A stretch of DNA of 64,000 nucleotides from Siphlonurus alternatus (Eukaryota > Arthropoda > Insecta > Ephemeroptera > Siphlonuridae), in assembly GCA_949825025.1 (NCBI GenBank), contig OX463788.1, positions 30,435,715 through 30,499,714 of the forward strand. Direction: 5' to 3'. Position numbers and translations under genes: made by a program. The notes under the pieces were generated by a model, which had not been told where the DNA came from, made no database searches, and saw nothing but the letters and a program-made list of their open reading frames with translations. The number at the start of each line of letters is the position of its first letter. The first letter of the stretch is position 1. Of this stretch, positions 12,313 through 25,032 are shown piece after piece.

Positions 12313-13831
12313 GTGTATTCTCAACAATTTAATATGAAATGCAATTATGGGCAATACATTATGTGTATATATATTTATTTATATTATAACAAATATCTTT
12401 AAAGTGAGTATAAAAATGATACATAATCAACTAACTGATATTACAAACTTAATTTCAAGGTACTTCATGAGATTTTTCTCCAAATTCCATCTCCTGGTTC
12501 TTTAATTTAACACAATTCGTGAATTTTCAATGTATTTTTAATCATGTATATTTTCTGTACAATATCCGTGATTGCATGATATCATTATGCAATTTTTCTT
12601 TGGTATTGTCCCTAAATTTAACTGTATAGAGGTTATAATTTTTTATAAAAATATTTCTTTTGTTTTTAAATTTTAACTTTTAAATAGTTGCAATGAAATA
12701 TAAATACACTACATATATAATCATAATTGTGATGTGATGATTATGTGAATATTTTTAGTAAAACTTCGTAGCTTCATCCGAAATGTAGTTCTTTATATAA
12801 ATATAATATAATAAAACTGACCAAGAGTAAAATGAGTTGACACAGTTTTACATGACCAAATGTAGTAAATTTGATTCCAAACTAATGCAGCCCGTTGGTA
12901 GTCCGGAAGCTACATGTCGTATACTGCTATTATTTTTTGTAACTACAAATGGGATGTAGGCTAGTACAAATGTTTTTAATTTACTTAAAATTTAGCACTA
13001 CACGTGATGAAATTTTATGCTTAATTGCTATTGCCTCACAATTTCCACCAAGTTATATTTATATATTATTAATATTATTATATCTCGCATACAAGTGAGG
13101 ATATCCCTACCCATTACCACGTCTCAAGCTCTAAGCTCATAACCAAAAAATCATTTCCAGGTTTAGGGTCATTTTATCACTTGCAAGACAAGAAAATAAG
13201 TGGACATCTTGGCCAGCTGCATGCTTTGCTCATTTTGTTATTTGCATACCAAGGATTTTGTACATACAAAATCCTTGATGCATACATTTGAAGCTATCGT
13301 GTGGATACAGTATAAAGCATGGATCAATAAGCGCTATAGATAATAAACGCTCTTAAATTCATAATTCATATTTTTTTATGCTTAAATGCCACATTATACA
13401 CTCCATCTAGGACAATTTAGAATTTACAAGTTACAGTATTATATTATATCTGCAGCTGCAGGTAAAATAATATATTTATATATTTACTTATAAGTAAAAG
13501 TATAATTATGTAAAATATTAGCTTTTAAATTAATTAACTTATATCTAAATCACTAGCAATGCAAGCTCAAAAATAGTGCTTAAATGCTTTAAAACTACTT
13601 TATGCAGTTATCACGGCGTTATTTGGTATTTTGAGACGTATAATTTATAGTAGTTTTATTACTTGATTTATGAGCATTAATTGCTTATAAGTGAAAGACA
13701 ATGTATTTTCCCAAGTCCAACCATCTCAAAGCAATTTTTTTTTTTTTTTTTTTTTTTTTAAGACAGGAATTTTATTAGTCATTGTTTGAGACCAATACAG
13801 CTAAACCACAGATGCATCATGCAAAACCTGA

Positions 13832-13869
<38 letters not shown>

Positions 13870-14141
13870 TAACTAGCTACTTTTCTTTTTAACATTATAT
13901 AATTAATACGTTGAACATTAACATATATCTATCGCAAATGTCTGCTTTTTCATCTGGTAGTCTCATTTATACAGCTTTTATTTGAAAATTTGATTATATA
14001 TTATACTGTCAAAATTAAACTGTTACATCATGTTTTGCAATCTTTTATTGCTAAAAAAAAAATAAACATTTTTTCTCTTGAATAGTGCATGTCATGTATT
14101 ATATATATTATATTAACCAGCTCTTTGTTTGTTATGTTTAG
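12313..14141. other. AT-rich DNA upstream of the histidine-rich exon
   Basis: Contains poly-T runs (13735-13759, 13834-13863) and scattered AT-rich sequence. The 3' part must be intron, because 14142 is preceded by a T-rich tract and TTTAG. I found no partner exon. Confidence 0.4.
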
Positions 14142-14347
14142 CTGGACATGACCATCACCACCACGAAGATGATGCCCACGATACCCATGGTCACAAGCAT
14201 GGCGACGCAGGTCACCATCATGCTGGCGTAACGCAGGCTGTGCAGAATGTGACAGAACGCCTACTTGAGACTGTCGCCGGTCACTTGGCAGGCGTCACAG
14301 AGTCAGCTGACCACCACCACGATCATGATCACGATCATCACCACTAA
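14142..14347 (+). CDS. Terminal exon of a histidine-rich protein
   Basis: The exon follows a T-rich tract ending in TTTAG at 14141, in a phase where one nucleotide comes from the previous exon. It encodes about 68 residues and stops at TAA (14345-14347). AATAAA follows at 14378-14383. The peptide begins with a His/Asp cluster (GHDHHHHEDD), then HGHKHGD and GHHH. A middle segment of about 35 residues could form a helix, with hydrophobic residues between QAVQNV and LAGVT. The tail is alternating HD ending in HHH. Codon use is GC-richer than its surroundings, which supports coding. His/Asp clusters suggest metal binding by inference only; the family was not recognised. Upstream exons and the start are unknown, and an in-frame TTG in the splice region is not a real start. 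Confidence 0.65.
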
Positions 14348-14377
14348 GTAAACACCGACTGTCGACAACCTCCAATG

Positions 14378-14383
14378 AATAAA
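14378..14383 (+). terminator. Polyadenylation signal of the histidine-rich gene
   Basis: AATAAA 31 bases after the TAA stop, the usual cleavage and polyadenylation signal. Confidence 0.6.
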
Positions 14384-15213
14384 AGACATTTCATTATAAT
14401 TTTTGGATTTAAAAAGGTTTAAGTTCTTACAAAATGTGCATTATTTGTGTTAATGAATTTTACTCTCCGATGATGGTTAGAAATTTGTTAAAAATGTAAG
14501 TAAAAAAATTCTAGCGTAAATTTTAAATTTAAATTGTATAAATATTATTTAATTGTTAATTATAATTATAGAACTATCAATTGTATTAATAAACGTCCTG
14601 GCAATGTCAAAATCGCTCTGATCCAATAATTTTATAATTCAAACATGTAACTGAAAATAAAAAAAATATATATATATATAACAAAAACACGGTTGCTAAA
14701 AAAAAAAAAATGACAGTGTTACATGCATGCATTAAGTTTGAAGTGAAGTTTGACAGCAAAAATGTATCATGGTTGAAATATAAATAATTATCTTGGAGAC
14801 AAGTGAGACAACTTTACTGGAGATATAACATAAACAACATTTTATTGTTATCAGTTTTTTAGCACAAAGGACCGACGGGGGCTCTAGGTTAATTTGCCTA
14901 TGCCCTGGGCATATAATTAAAACAGATGACGTTGATATCGCTAAACATATAGCCACGTCGGTATCATAATGGCTTTGACCAAGAGCAGGTTCCAATATAT
15001 TTTTGGAGATGGTGGAGACAATAAGACATACGAACTGGTGAAGACCTGAGAAGTGTGTCTTTTTTCAGGACCTTTTGTAGAGAAAACCCTAGATAATTAA
15101 GTTGCTGGATGAGCTGGATTTTATCGCAAGTCAGGATGAACCAATAATTTTTTTTATATGTAAGCACAGTCAAATTTTACCCAGGTCAGTTATAATTAAT
15201 TATGATGTGCATC
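14384..15213. other. AT-rich intergenic DNA, nothing recognised
   Basis: Short TA and poly-A tracts only; no supported frame or repeat. Confidence 0.4.
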
Positions 15214-15217
15214 TTAA

Positions 15218-15555
15218 AGGCATACAGGCCTCAAATTACAAATCAGACAGTCAACAAGTGGGTTTAGAGTATATAATCAACATTCGCATCATTTTTTTCC
15301 ACGCGTGATGCATCCGTGCGAAGTCGCAGTTCAAAGTAAGAAATTTAGTCCTTGATGACGTCACGAAGTCCTTGATGACGTCACAACTCAATGCTAATCG
15401 GTGCTAGCTTTGAGTTGTGACGTCAGCAAGGACTTTCTTTACAGCGCGACTTCGCATAGACGCACCGCGCGCAGGTAAAAATAATACGAATGTTGATTAT
15501 AAACTCGAGCAACACTTAATGTCTGTCTAATTTGTAATTTGAGGACTGTATACCT
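15218..15555. mobile_element. TTAA-flanked hairpin MITE (338 bp)
   Basis: Ends are AGGCATACAGGCCTCAAATT on the left with its near complement on the right, and TTAA on both sides (15214-15217, 15556-15559). A TTAA duplication is typical of piggyBac-type transposition. The two arms pair over most of their length. TGACGTCA occurs three times (15356, 15376, 15418), the first two as a short tandem repeat GTCCTTGATGACGTCAC. No coding capacity. Confidence 0.8.
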
Positions 15556-15933
15556 TTAAATCAATAAGAATGTGTAAGATTATATAATTATAGGAAGTTT
15601 CTATTACTACTGAATTGCATTGATGATTGTTTTATTATAATAATATCAATAATTATGAAATTTTAGTATTGTTAATGTAGAGCACAAAACCTATTTAAAT
15701 AATATAATATTGTTACTATAAATGTTATATAATTATATTATTATTATTTTTTTTTTTAGCTGCATGCAAATGCACACATGTTTAAGTCTTGCATGTTGAT
15801 ATAACATAACTATGTTGTGTTGTATTTTAAATTTATTTTTACAATAAAAAAGTATATTATTTGCATTTATACTTTCATCATTATATTAGCTACTTAAATG
15901 CTTTTTTTTAAATTGCATCTCGCTGTCAGTAAT

Positions 15934-16093
15934 GGGTGCGATTCACGAAGCAGTTAGCCAGGTTTCTAACCACGTTTAGCTTAATAACCACGTTTAACTA
16001 GGTGGTTTAACACATAAAACAGGTATAGTTAAACGTGATTAAGCTAAACGTGCATGGCTAGAAACCTGGCTAACTGCTTCGTGAATCACGCCC
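15934..16093. mobile_element. Hairpin MITE (160 bp), possible Harbinger type
   Basis: Near-perfect ends GGGTGCGATTCACGAAGC and GCTTCGTGAATCACGCCC with about 35 paired bases. Flanked by AAT on both sides (15931-15933, 16094-16096), a 3-bp duplication compatible with PIF/Harbinger insertion. Confidence 0.75.
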
Positions 16094-16096
16094 AAT

Positions 16097-17463
16097 ATGA
16101 CTATTAATATACAAACATTAAGGAGTAACATTTACAAAAATGTCAGCAAAATAAAGGAAATCATTCAATTTTGGTACATAATTTAAATTAATGTTACAAT
16201 GATGCACTGTGAATGTATAATATTTGTTATCTTAATTAATGATTAATGACCTACACTGTTTAACATATTATACTGATGACAAAAATTAATTGTCTTTTTT
16301 AATAATTCCTGAGCAACTGAATATATATTTTATATTATTTTGACTGACATTATAAACTTTTGATATGATGTAAGAAGAGTTAGTTTTGTTTTATGTATAT
16401 ATGTAATCACCGTGCACAAGTATTGTGAAGTAAATGATAATAAGAATAACTGTACGTTATTGTGCTGTATGTTTAGTTTCCTTGACATTACGAAGAGTAG
16501 CTATAATTGTAAGACACAAAAGTGTTGTTTGCTTATTGACTTTGTAGCTTTTTTATGGATTCAATATTGTGATATATTTTTACTCTTTCTGTATAAATGA
16601 ATATTATAAATGAGATAAGTAAAAGCTTTAATGATGAGTTGGTATGATAAAGTGATAAAAATAAATGAAATTTGAGTTTGGTGTGATCTTGTAGTTGTTA
16701 ATAAAAAGTTCATATTTTATAACATTGTTCTATCTTAAGCCTTGTTATGATGAATGGTTAAAATTAACTAATAGTGCCAGGTGACTTAAATAATAATAAG
16801 TTACATAACGCATTAAAAATAAAATAGTTTATCATAAAATTATGGTAAAATTCAATCAGTTCTATGCAACTATTAAATTGACTTTAAAAATATGTAAATA
16901 GCTATATACATCATTGCATGATTGGCAATATTTGTAATCAACAAGCCTTACTAAATTTTGACAGCTTATTCTAAATTTACTTACAGTTAGTTAATATGTA
17001 GCTTATACAAAAAGAAAAGGAAACTTGAAATATTGGCTGGTCCAATTTGAGTAAAATTGTTAAATTTCAAAAATTTCTAATATAACTTTAATATTTTTCA
17101 AAATAATAATTGTTAGATACTAAAAAACTTTAATGTATTTTTCATAAATTTATCTTCGGCCTAAAATATTATACTAATAATAATCATTACAAAAGTGTTA
17201 TTATTATTTTTTTTAATTTATTGAATAGAAATAAATTTATGTACAAAAGAAGTACAGCCTGTGGTCATCACTCAGTCACTATTATAATTCTGCATATACT
17301 GTGAATACAACCGTACAAGGAAATAAATGCATAGCATGCAGCGTACGAATACCATGAACGTGACATTTTTTTATAGTAGCATGCAGTATCTTGTAAACGC
17401 TACAATCCAAGTCAGTTCATTTTTCAGTGATCCTATTGTCATACCTAAAACTATATGTTCACC

Positions 17464-17508
<45 letters not shown>

Positions 17509-18012
17509 GTTTCAGTACGAAAGCAAGGTTTAAGAGAGGAAAGAAAAATATCGATTCCCTTAAATTTCCTAAATAAGGTTCCATCTATTTCCTATTTAGA
17601 AAGTGTAGTAAATGTAAATCGAAGTAGAAGAGGTTACCAAAATTATAAAATTAATAGTTTCATTAATAAATAATGAGGGAGGAAAATAAATTTATTAATA
17701 ACTTTTAAACATGTTTATAACCATCGGGCAACATTTGAAGCCTCTATGTTTGTTAGCACAAATGTCACGAACCTATTTATATAAATTATACATATAAAAT
17801 ATATTAATTTTAGTGCAATGAATAATAGTTCGTAAAATAGGCAATGGTTTGATTGCATCAAAATGGAAAAAAATATAACTTCTTTTGATCATAGGAACAA
17901 AATAATTATTATTGGCATCAGCATAAAAATATTGTTTCACAATATTTCATTAATTAACTGCTTGTTACATTTTAAGGCTTCTCTACGTACGCTGCATGCA
18001 TTATAATAATTG

Positions 18013-18090
<78 letters not shown>

Positions 18091-19532
18091 TATAGGTTTT
18101 ATATAGGTTTTATAGAATATAGACGATTTTGTCTAATTAAAGCTGCAAATATTTTACAGTTTTCAGAGTTCATGTTCAATGATTGGACCATTTTTTAACG
18201 TGATTAGTGTTATTACTATTTATATTCTAGAGTTTCCTCTTTTTCAAAAAAATTCGAAGAGAAGTCAATATATATATATAAAAAAAAAAAAAAAAAAAAA
18301 CATCTCCAAAGAATTTAAAATCCTCATAAAACAGCTCTTAATTCCTGATTATGAAATTAAGGTAAGGTTTACTTAAATACTTGCCCCTTTTCACAACACG
18401 TACCATCTAAATCTTCAATTAATGTATCGATTCAATCCTGTATTTCTATTTGCGCTGTTGTAAACAATTTAGAGTTATTACATATAATACACTTCTATAT
18501 CTCATGCGTTTCACTTAATGTTATTTCATATAAAAATATATATTGTATCACTAAGTGTGCAGTCTATTATATATTTCAAATAAAGACATAAATTTCATTA
18601 AAAGTAGATAAATTTATCATTTTTACATTCGGCTATAATATATAATTGTTTCCTGATAATCATATAATATTAACATTATATATCAATATGAATATGATAA
18701 TATATGATATAGTAAAAGTTCTTTGGTGTGTTTCAACAATATCTCTTTTAATTCAAAAAAATATTAATACAATAATTGTTCATGATAAAATCAATGATTG
18801 AATTCGATGTTATAAAATAAAATATCATTTTATAAATATGCTCCTATGTATAGATAATTTTATTATGTTATTTTATTACCTCTTAGAAAATTTTAGCAAT
18901 GCCATATAATAAAGAATTGGCAATGCTGCAGATTAAGAACATATTGCTGCATTAACTTTAATTCTAACAAGAGCTTATTATTTATGGACATATGCTAATA
19001 TTATATTGCTTGCAATGTATATTTACTAATTTTTACAAGTTTCAACACACCATATTTTATATATTATATGAAACAAATACATTTTTTTCATTTATAGTCG
19101 TGATAAAACTATATGTATATATTTTATTAATTAAAATGGATTTTTTCATTATAAATGTTTTTATAATTTTATTGTATTATTGTGAAGTTCTGTCTTCCAT
19201 CCCATAATATATAACAAATGATGATCGAAGAACCTTCCTTTTCTTCCTCCCCATCTCCCTTGTGAATTGCACAAGTTTAAAAAAATATTATTTAATCATA
19301 TTTAATGGAAACAAATTGCCTTTTACTTTACATTTCATTGCCTTAGATATTATATCTTAAGAAGAGTATCACAGTTTCATTATTCTCACCGAATTTAGGT
19401 GAACTTGTTGACTTTTTTTTTTTACTCTACATCCACATGTATCCATTTTTTGATTCATAAAGGAATAATCGTTTCTTTTTATCTTTTTATGGACAGAAAA
19501 GAAGTGTAGATCGAGTTTAATTTTTCTGATTA

Positions 19533-19602
<70 letters not shown>

Positions 19603-19865
19603 GTTAAGTTGGAAATAAATTTACTAAAAATTAGGAAAACAACATCAAAATCAACATGTATTCCAACAAATGAATAATTGTATTCATTTTTACAATTAAG
19701 TGATAATTATGCAGTTGAATCAGCTATTATAATAGCTATATAAGTTGATAATATATGGCAGTGATGCTACAGCAAAATTGTAATTATTAATTTATTTAAG
19801 TTATATATAATCAGTCTGCTACGTACGACGAACGACAGGAATATATAATATATAATATATATATA
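16097..19865. other. AT-rich intergenic DNA with simple repeats
   Basis: Contains a 40-base A run (17467-17506), a TA array (about 18014-18080), an A run (18281-18300) and a TA array (about 19537-19598). The short open frames are low-complexity and none is supported. Confidence 0.5.
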
Positions 19866-20159
19866 CAGAGTGTTCCACAATTCGTGTCCCAAATGTAACT
19901 CGTAAAATGGAATTGCAAAAGTGCTCGTAGAAACTTCAAATTTCGTACAGTGGTAGTCGAGGGTCCTTTGTTTTGTGTTCTGGCAGTGAAAATTTTTTCC
20001 CACCCTTATTTCACCCCTTCTGGGGGTTGCGTTCCCGTTCTTTATCAAAACCTTATGGGCTTACAATGTTAATGAAAATCAAATAAATTTTTTTTCGAAT
20101 TTCAGTCTGAAAATTTCCAACTAGGGGTTTTAGAGTATGAGAAAAACAGTGGTGACCTT

Positions 20160-21490
20160 AATTTTTTTCTGCCATTGACCCTTCACCCCTCGCAGGGGTC
20201 AATGTTGACCCCTAGAATGACTTTTTTTTTTAATTCTCCGAATTTGTTGAAATTGATATGATTTTATGGGTTATCGACGATGACAAAACCCATGAAAACA
20301 CTTGCGAGTTGATAAAATTGACCCTTGACCCTCGCAGGGGTCAGTAGTGACCCCTGGAATGACTTTTTTAAAATTCTCCGTTTTCATTGAAATTGATATG
20401 CCTCTATGGGTTGTCGAGGATGACAAACCCCATGAAAATACCTGCGAATTGATAAAATTGATCCTTGACCCTCGTAGGGGTCAGTAGTGACCCCTAGAAT
20501 GACCTTTTTAAAATTCTCCGAATTTGTTGAAATTGATATGCCTGTATGGGTTGTCGAGGTTGAAAAAACCCATGAAAATACTTACGAATTGATAAAATTG
20601 ACCCTTGACCCTCGTAGGGGTCAGTGGTGACCCTTGACAGGATATTTTTAAAATTCTCCGAATTTGTTGAAATTGATATACCTCTATGGGTTGTCGAGGT
20701 TGACAGACACCCATGAAAATATCTGCGAATTGATAAAATTGACCCTTGACCCTCGTAGGGGTCAGTGGTGACCCTTGATAGGATATTTTTAAAATTCTCC
20801 AAATAAGTTGAAATTGATATGCCTCTATGGGTTGTCGAGGTTGACAAAACCCATGGAAATACTTTCGAATTGATAAAATTGACCCTTGACCCTCGTAGGG
20901 GTCAGTGGTGACCCTTGATAGGATCTTTTTAAAATTCTCCAAATTTGTTGAAATTGATATGCCACTGTGGGTTTTCAAGGATGACAAAACCCATAAAAAT
21001 ACTTGCGAATTAATAAAATTGACCCTTGACCGCTTGTCAGGGTCAGTGGTGTCCCCTAGAATGACCTTTTTAAAATTTTCCGATTTAGTTGAAATTGATA
21101 TACTTCTATGAGTTATCGAGGATGAGAAAACTAATGAAAACACTTGCGAGTAAATTAAAATAATTATTGATCGATCTCGCAGGGGTCACTGCATGGTGAG
21201 CCTTGAAATTCATTTTTCCACATTCTCTCCATTTCATTGAATTTGATATGCATCTATCGGTTATTGAGAATGGAAAAACCCATGAAAACATTTGCAAATT
21301 CATCAAAATTATTGTTGTCCTCGCAGGGGCCACTGGTGACCCTTGAAATTAATTTTTCCGAATTTTCTCAATTTCATCGAATTTGATATGCCTCTATGGG
21401 TTGTTGAGGCAGATAAAATTAATGAAGATGTTTTCAAGTTGGTTTACATAATTCATTAATTAATCCGCAAGGGTCACTGGTATGGCCTCT
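20160..21490. repeat. Tandem array of a ~140-bp unit, left arm, about 10 copies
   Basis: The block CCTCG.AGGGGTCA recurs with its GGGG ending near 20198, 20340, 20480, 20620, 20761, 20901 and 21042, then in diverged form near 21184, 21330 and 21466: a period of 140-142 bp. Each unit also has TTTAAAATTCTCCGAATTTG, GAAATTGATATGCC and an ACAAAACCCATGAAAATAC-like stretch. Confidence 0.9.
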
Positions 21491-22004
21491 AGATTTTGAA
21501 TAAATTTTGAATTATTGTTTTATTAATATCATTATTAAAAAAAATTAAGTGGGCCAGTCACAATTGGAGAATACTGACTCAGCCACTGTTACATATGGGG
21601 TTCGATTAATTTTGTGCTAAATTTTCAGTGGTTGACGACTTCAGTTGGAAAGTTGAAATTTGGCGCACAGAAAGACAAGGGTTGTAAGTTTCAAGGATAT
21701 TTTTGTTTCTTTAAAAAAAAAAAAAAAAATCTTCTCTCAATTGTTTGACGGGTGCATGGATTCATGATTTACATTTCTTCCTTGTGGGATTTCCATGTTA
21801 AATTAAGTTGATCTGATAGATTTTGTTACCGATCTCCACCAAACCACCAAAATTCGTATTTAAAGGTTTCAGAGTATGCGAGGTCAACAATAAATTTGAT
21901 GAATTTGCAAATATTTTCATGGGTTTTTCCATTCTTAATAACCGATAGATGCATACCATATTCAATGAAATTGAGAGAATGTGAAAAAATTAATTTCAAG
22001 GCTC

Positions 22005-22610
22005 ACCATGCAGTGACCCCTGCTAGGTCAATAATTATTTTAATTTACTCGCAAGTGTTTTCATTAGCTTTCTCGTCTTCGACAACCCATCGAGGTATAT
22101 CAATTTCAACAAATTCGGAGAATTTTAAAAATATCCTGTCAAGGGTCACCACTGACTCCTACGAGGGTCAAGGGTCAATTTTATCAATTCGTAAGTATTT
22201 TCATGGGTTTTTTCAACCTCGACAACCCATACAGGCATATCAATTTCAACAAATTCGGAGAATTTTAAAAAGGTCATTCTAGGGGTCACTACTGACCCCT
22301 ACGAGGGTCAAGGATCAATTTTATCAATTCGCAGGTATTTTCATGGGTTGTCATCCTCGACAACCCATAGAGGCATATCAATTTCAATGAAAACGGAGAA
22401 TTTTAAAAAAGTCATTCCAGGGGTCACTACTGACCCCTGCGAGGGTCAAGGGTCAATTTTATCAACTCGCAAGTGTTTTCATGGGTTTTGTCATCGTCGA
22501 TAACCCATAAAATCATATCAATTTCAACAAATTCGGAGAATTAAAAAAAAAGTCATTCTAGGGGTCAACATTGACCCCTGCGAGGGGTGAAGGGTCAATG
22601 GCAGAAAAAA
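22005..22610. repeat. Tandem array of the same ~140-bp unit, right arm, about 5 copies, inverted
   Basis: Reverse-complement copies of the left-arm unit, with TGACCCCT-type blocks near 22014, 22150, 22285, 22425 and 22570. The right arm has about half as many units as the left. Confidence 0.9.
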
Positions 22611-22907
22611 ATTAAGGTCACCACTGTTTTTCTCATACTCGAAAACCCCCAAGTTGGAAATTTTCAGACTGAAATTCGAAATTTTTTTTATTTGATTTTC
22701 ATTAACATTGTAAGCCCATAAGGTTTTGATAAAGAACGGGAACGCAACCCCCAGAAGGGGTGAAATAAGGGTGGGAAAAAATTTTCACTGCCAGAACACA
22801 AAACAAAGGACCCTCGACTACCACTGTACGAAATTTGAAGTTTCTACGAGCACTTTTGCAATTCCATTTTACGATGAGTTACATTTGGGACACGAATTGT
22901 GGAACAC

Positions 22908-23040
<133 letters not shown>

Positions 23041-23247
23041 TATAATGGGCAAAATATATATCAATAAAATTTAAACGTTTTTAGGTTTCTATGAATATAC
23101 TTTAATTGAATTTCGAACATGCGTGTATTAATAATTAAACAAAACTAAAATTAATTAAGTGAGAGGAAGACAATTAAATATAAGACTGCATGTCTTTGAG
23201 ACTGCATGAGAAGATATGGGATCAACATTGAGAGTATATATATAATA

Positions 23248-23516
23248 CAGGGACCGGATGCACGTGTTTTTTTCGTGCATCCGAGATGCGCATCCGGATG
23301 CAAATTAATTTTTCGTGCATCCATGGATGCGCATCCGGATGCAAATTTATTTTTCATGCATCTGGGATGCGCATCCGGATGCAAATTTATTTTCCATGCA
23401 TCTGGGATGCGCATCCGGATGCATTAATTTTTTCCCGTGCATCTGGGATGCACAGATGCGGATGCAAGCCCATTTTTGCGCATCCGTGTGCATCTTGCAT
23501 CTGCATCCGATCCCTG
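23248..23516. mobile_element. hAT-type element with internal tandem repeats (269 bp)
   Basis: Ends CAGGGACCGGATGC and GCATCCGATCCCTG, flanked by a perfect 8-bp duplication ATATAATA (23240-23247, 23517-23524). The body is about five copies of a ~50-bp unit centred on the palindrome GCGCATCCGGATGC, followed by AAATTTATTTTTC-like spacer. Frames through it on both strands are repeat artefacts. Confidence 0.85.
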
Positions 23517-23524
23517 ATATAATA

Positions 23525-24400
23525 TAAATATTAAATTATTTATTGAACACAAAGTATAGTGTAGTACATATAGTGGGGTCAATATGACTTATATGACCTC
23601 ATAAATTAAGTGCCAAGAGATGGCATTGAAATTAACCTCCTCGATAGAATCAACGATGATGTCTCAATTAACACGTGTATTGAGCGCCCATCAATTGATT
23701 GATTAATCCTTATGGAATAACTGTCATAATTATAATGTTTTTTTTTTAGCCATGATGCATGCAGTTATAATTAAGTAGCAAAAAACCTCTGATAAAAATA
23801 TTATAAAAAACAAAGCCACTTTTAGAGTAATTAAACTCATGTGTAAAATCCACCAGATGTTCATATACGGTGTTTGCTTGGCTTTGTTGTTGTTTACATT
23901 CATCAGTAGGTACTTAGGGGGAACTGGAATCACTTGATTTATTGCTCCTAATTTAACATATTTTTAATTTTTTTTAACAATAATTTATACGTAAGAAATG
24001 AATATACATAACTTGAACAAATATATTTTTTTTATTTTACCTGGTTTCTTTATCATTATTCTTTGTTGTGCCGTTTCCCCCTCGTATTCAAAAGTCCGCG
24101 GGGAAAGCAATGGTCGGTGATTGGCTGATTTTTTTTCAGAATGTTAGGGTCAATATCAGTGCATAAGTGTCGTAAAATGGTCATTATTGACGTGAAATTT
24201 GGAGTCGATTTACATTTTATTTAATGATTTATTGTATTTTTCACAGATATCATTGGCAAATATTGCATTTTTTTCCATTTACTTGACATTTCAATCTATC
24301 AAATAAAATAATTGTCAAAGGTATCACAATCGTCATATCGCAGAAAATAAATAGTTTTTGGTATGCTACTACCATGTTAAATAGGTGCTTTTTGCCTACA
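23525..24400. other. Intergenic DNA upstream of DCTN4
   Basis: AT-rich and featureless apart from short homopolymers. Confidence 0.4.
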
Positions 24401-24402
24401 TT

Positions 24403-24414
24403 CACGTGACGTCA
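24403..24414. promoter_or_regulatory. E-box/CRE composite upstream of DCTN4
   Basis: CACGTGACGTCA combines CACGTG with the CRE octamer TGACGTCA (24407-24414), about 490 bp upstream of the DCTN4 start codon. Binding by bZIP/bHLH factors is inferred from motif knowledge. Confidence 0.35.
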
Positions 24415-24773
24415 TGTTTTTGTGACGTATGGTGAAAGACCCGTTACGTGACTTTATGATGCCATACTGTAGATTATAATAATATAAGAAATATATATAT
24501 AAACAGTATAATAAACACTATAGCCAGGGCAGCTAGTCTCCAGGAAACTGCCCTGCACTACTAATATAGTACTAATATAATATACTAATATAGCCATGCA
24601 GAGACCCGTGCACTCTAGCATAGAGCATAGCCCTCTGCCATAGCCCTCTGCTAGAGTCTGCCAGAGCAGAGCGAACTCAAGTACGCTCTGGCCAGAGGGC
24701 TATGAATTGTAGCTTCGCTATATAGGCCGTTTAAAATTTCTAATGCGCGGGTAAATCGAAGTTGCTGCAGTTG

Positions 24774-24794
24774 CCGGAAGTGACGTTTTCCAAT
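24774..24794 (+). promoter_or_regulatory. ETS-CRE core promoter motif and CCAAT box of DCTN4
   Basis: CCGGAAGTGACGT (ETS site joined to a CRE half-site) is followed by CCAAT at 24790-24794, about 105-125 bp upstream of the ATG. This composite is common in housekeeping promoters. A local GC-rich patch (24600-24840) surrounds it and no TATA box is obvious. Confidence 0.5.
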
Positions 24795-24900
24795 AGCAGC
24801 GATAGCAGCTGGCACCACGACCACGCCCACATACCACATATTAAGTAAAATATTTTCTTTGTAATTTTTTAATTTGTGTGTGTGTGCTCTAATAATGATA

Positions 24901-25032
24901 ATGGAATTTTTAATGCAATCTGAAGAAAGAGTAAAATACGCTTGTTCTTGTGGATGCCTTAAATCTATTGCAAGAGTGTATTTTTGTCGTCATTGTTTAA
25001 AAATAAGATGTGGCTACTGTGTATCTCACGAG
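24901..25032 (+). CDS. DCTN4: DCTN4 exon 1
   Basis: 44 codons from ATG, ending in CACGAG before donor GTGAGT; phase 0. Encodes the first Cys pairs of the zinc-binding region. Confidence 0.9.

Noticed and set aside
11341..12402. Frames of 65-144 codons with repeated RTTRSADNSERGQLGA-like or PSCPRSELS-like peptides
   Set aside because: They translate the 16-bp array of the foldback element, on both strands and in both arms.
20494..21143. 211-codon minus-strand frame and its mirror at 21896-22282
   Set aside because: Repetitive translation of the ~140-bp array, with a period near 47 codons. No start context and no family; both arms give it in opposite orientation.
23151..23527. Repetitive frames with HPDAHLGCT or MRIRMQ repeats
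   Set aside because: Translations of the internal tandem repeat of a 269-bp hAT element.
24651..24839. 62-codon minus-strand gene overlapping the DCTN4 promoter
   Set aside because: A short frame in the GC-rich promoter patch with no domain; best explained by composition.
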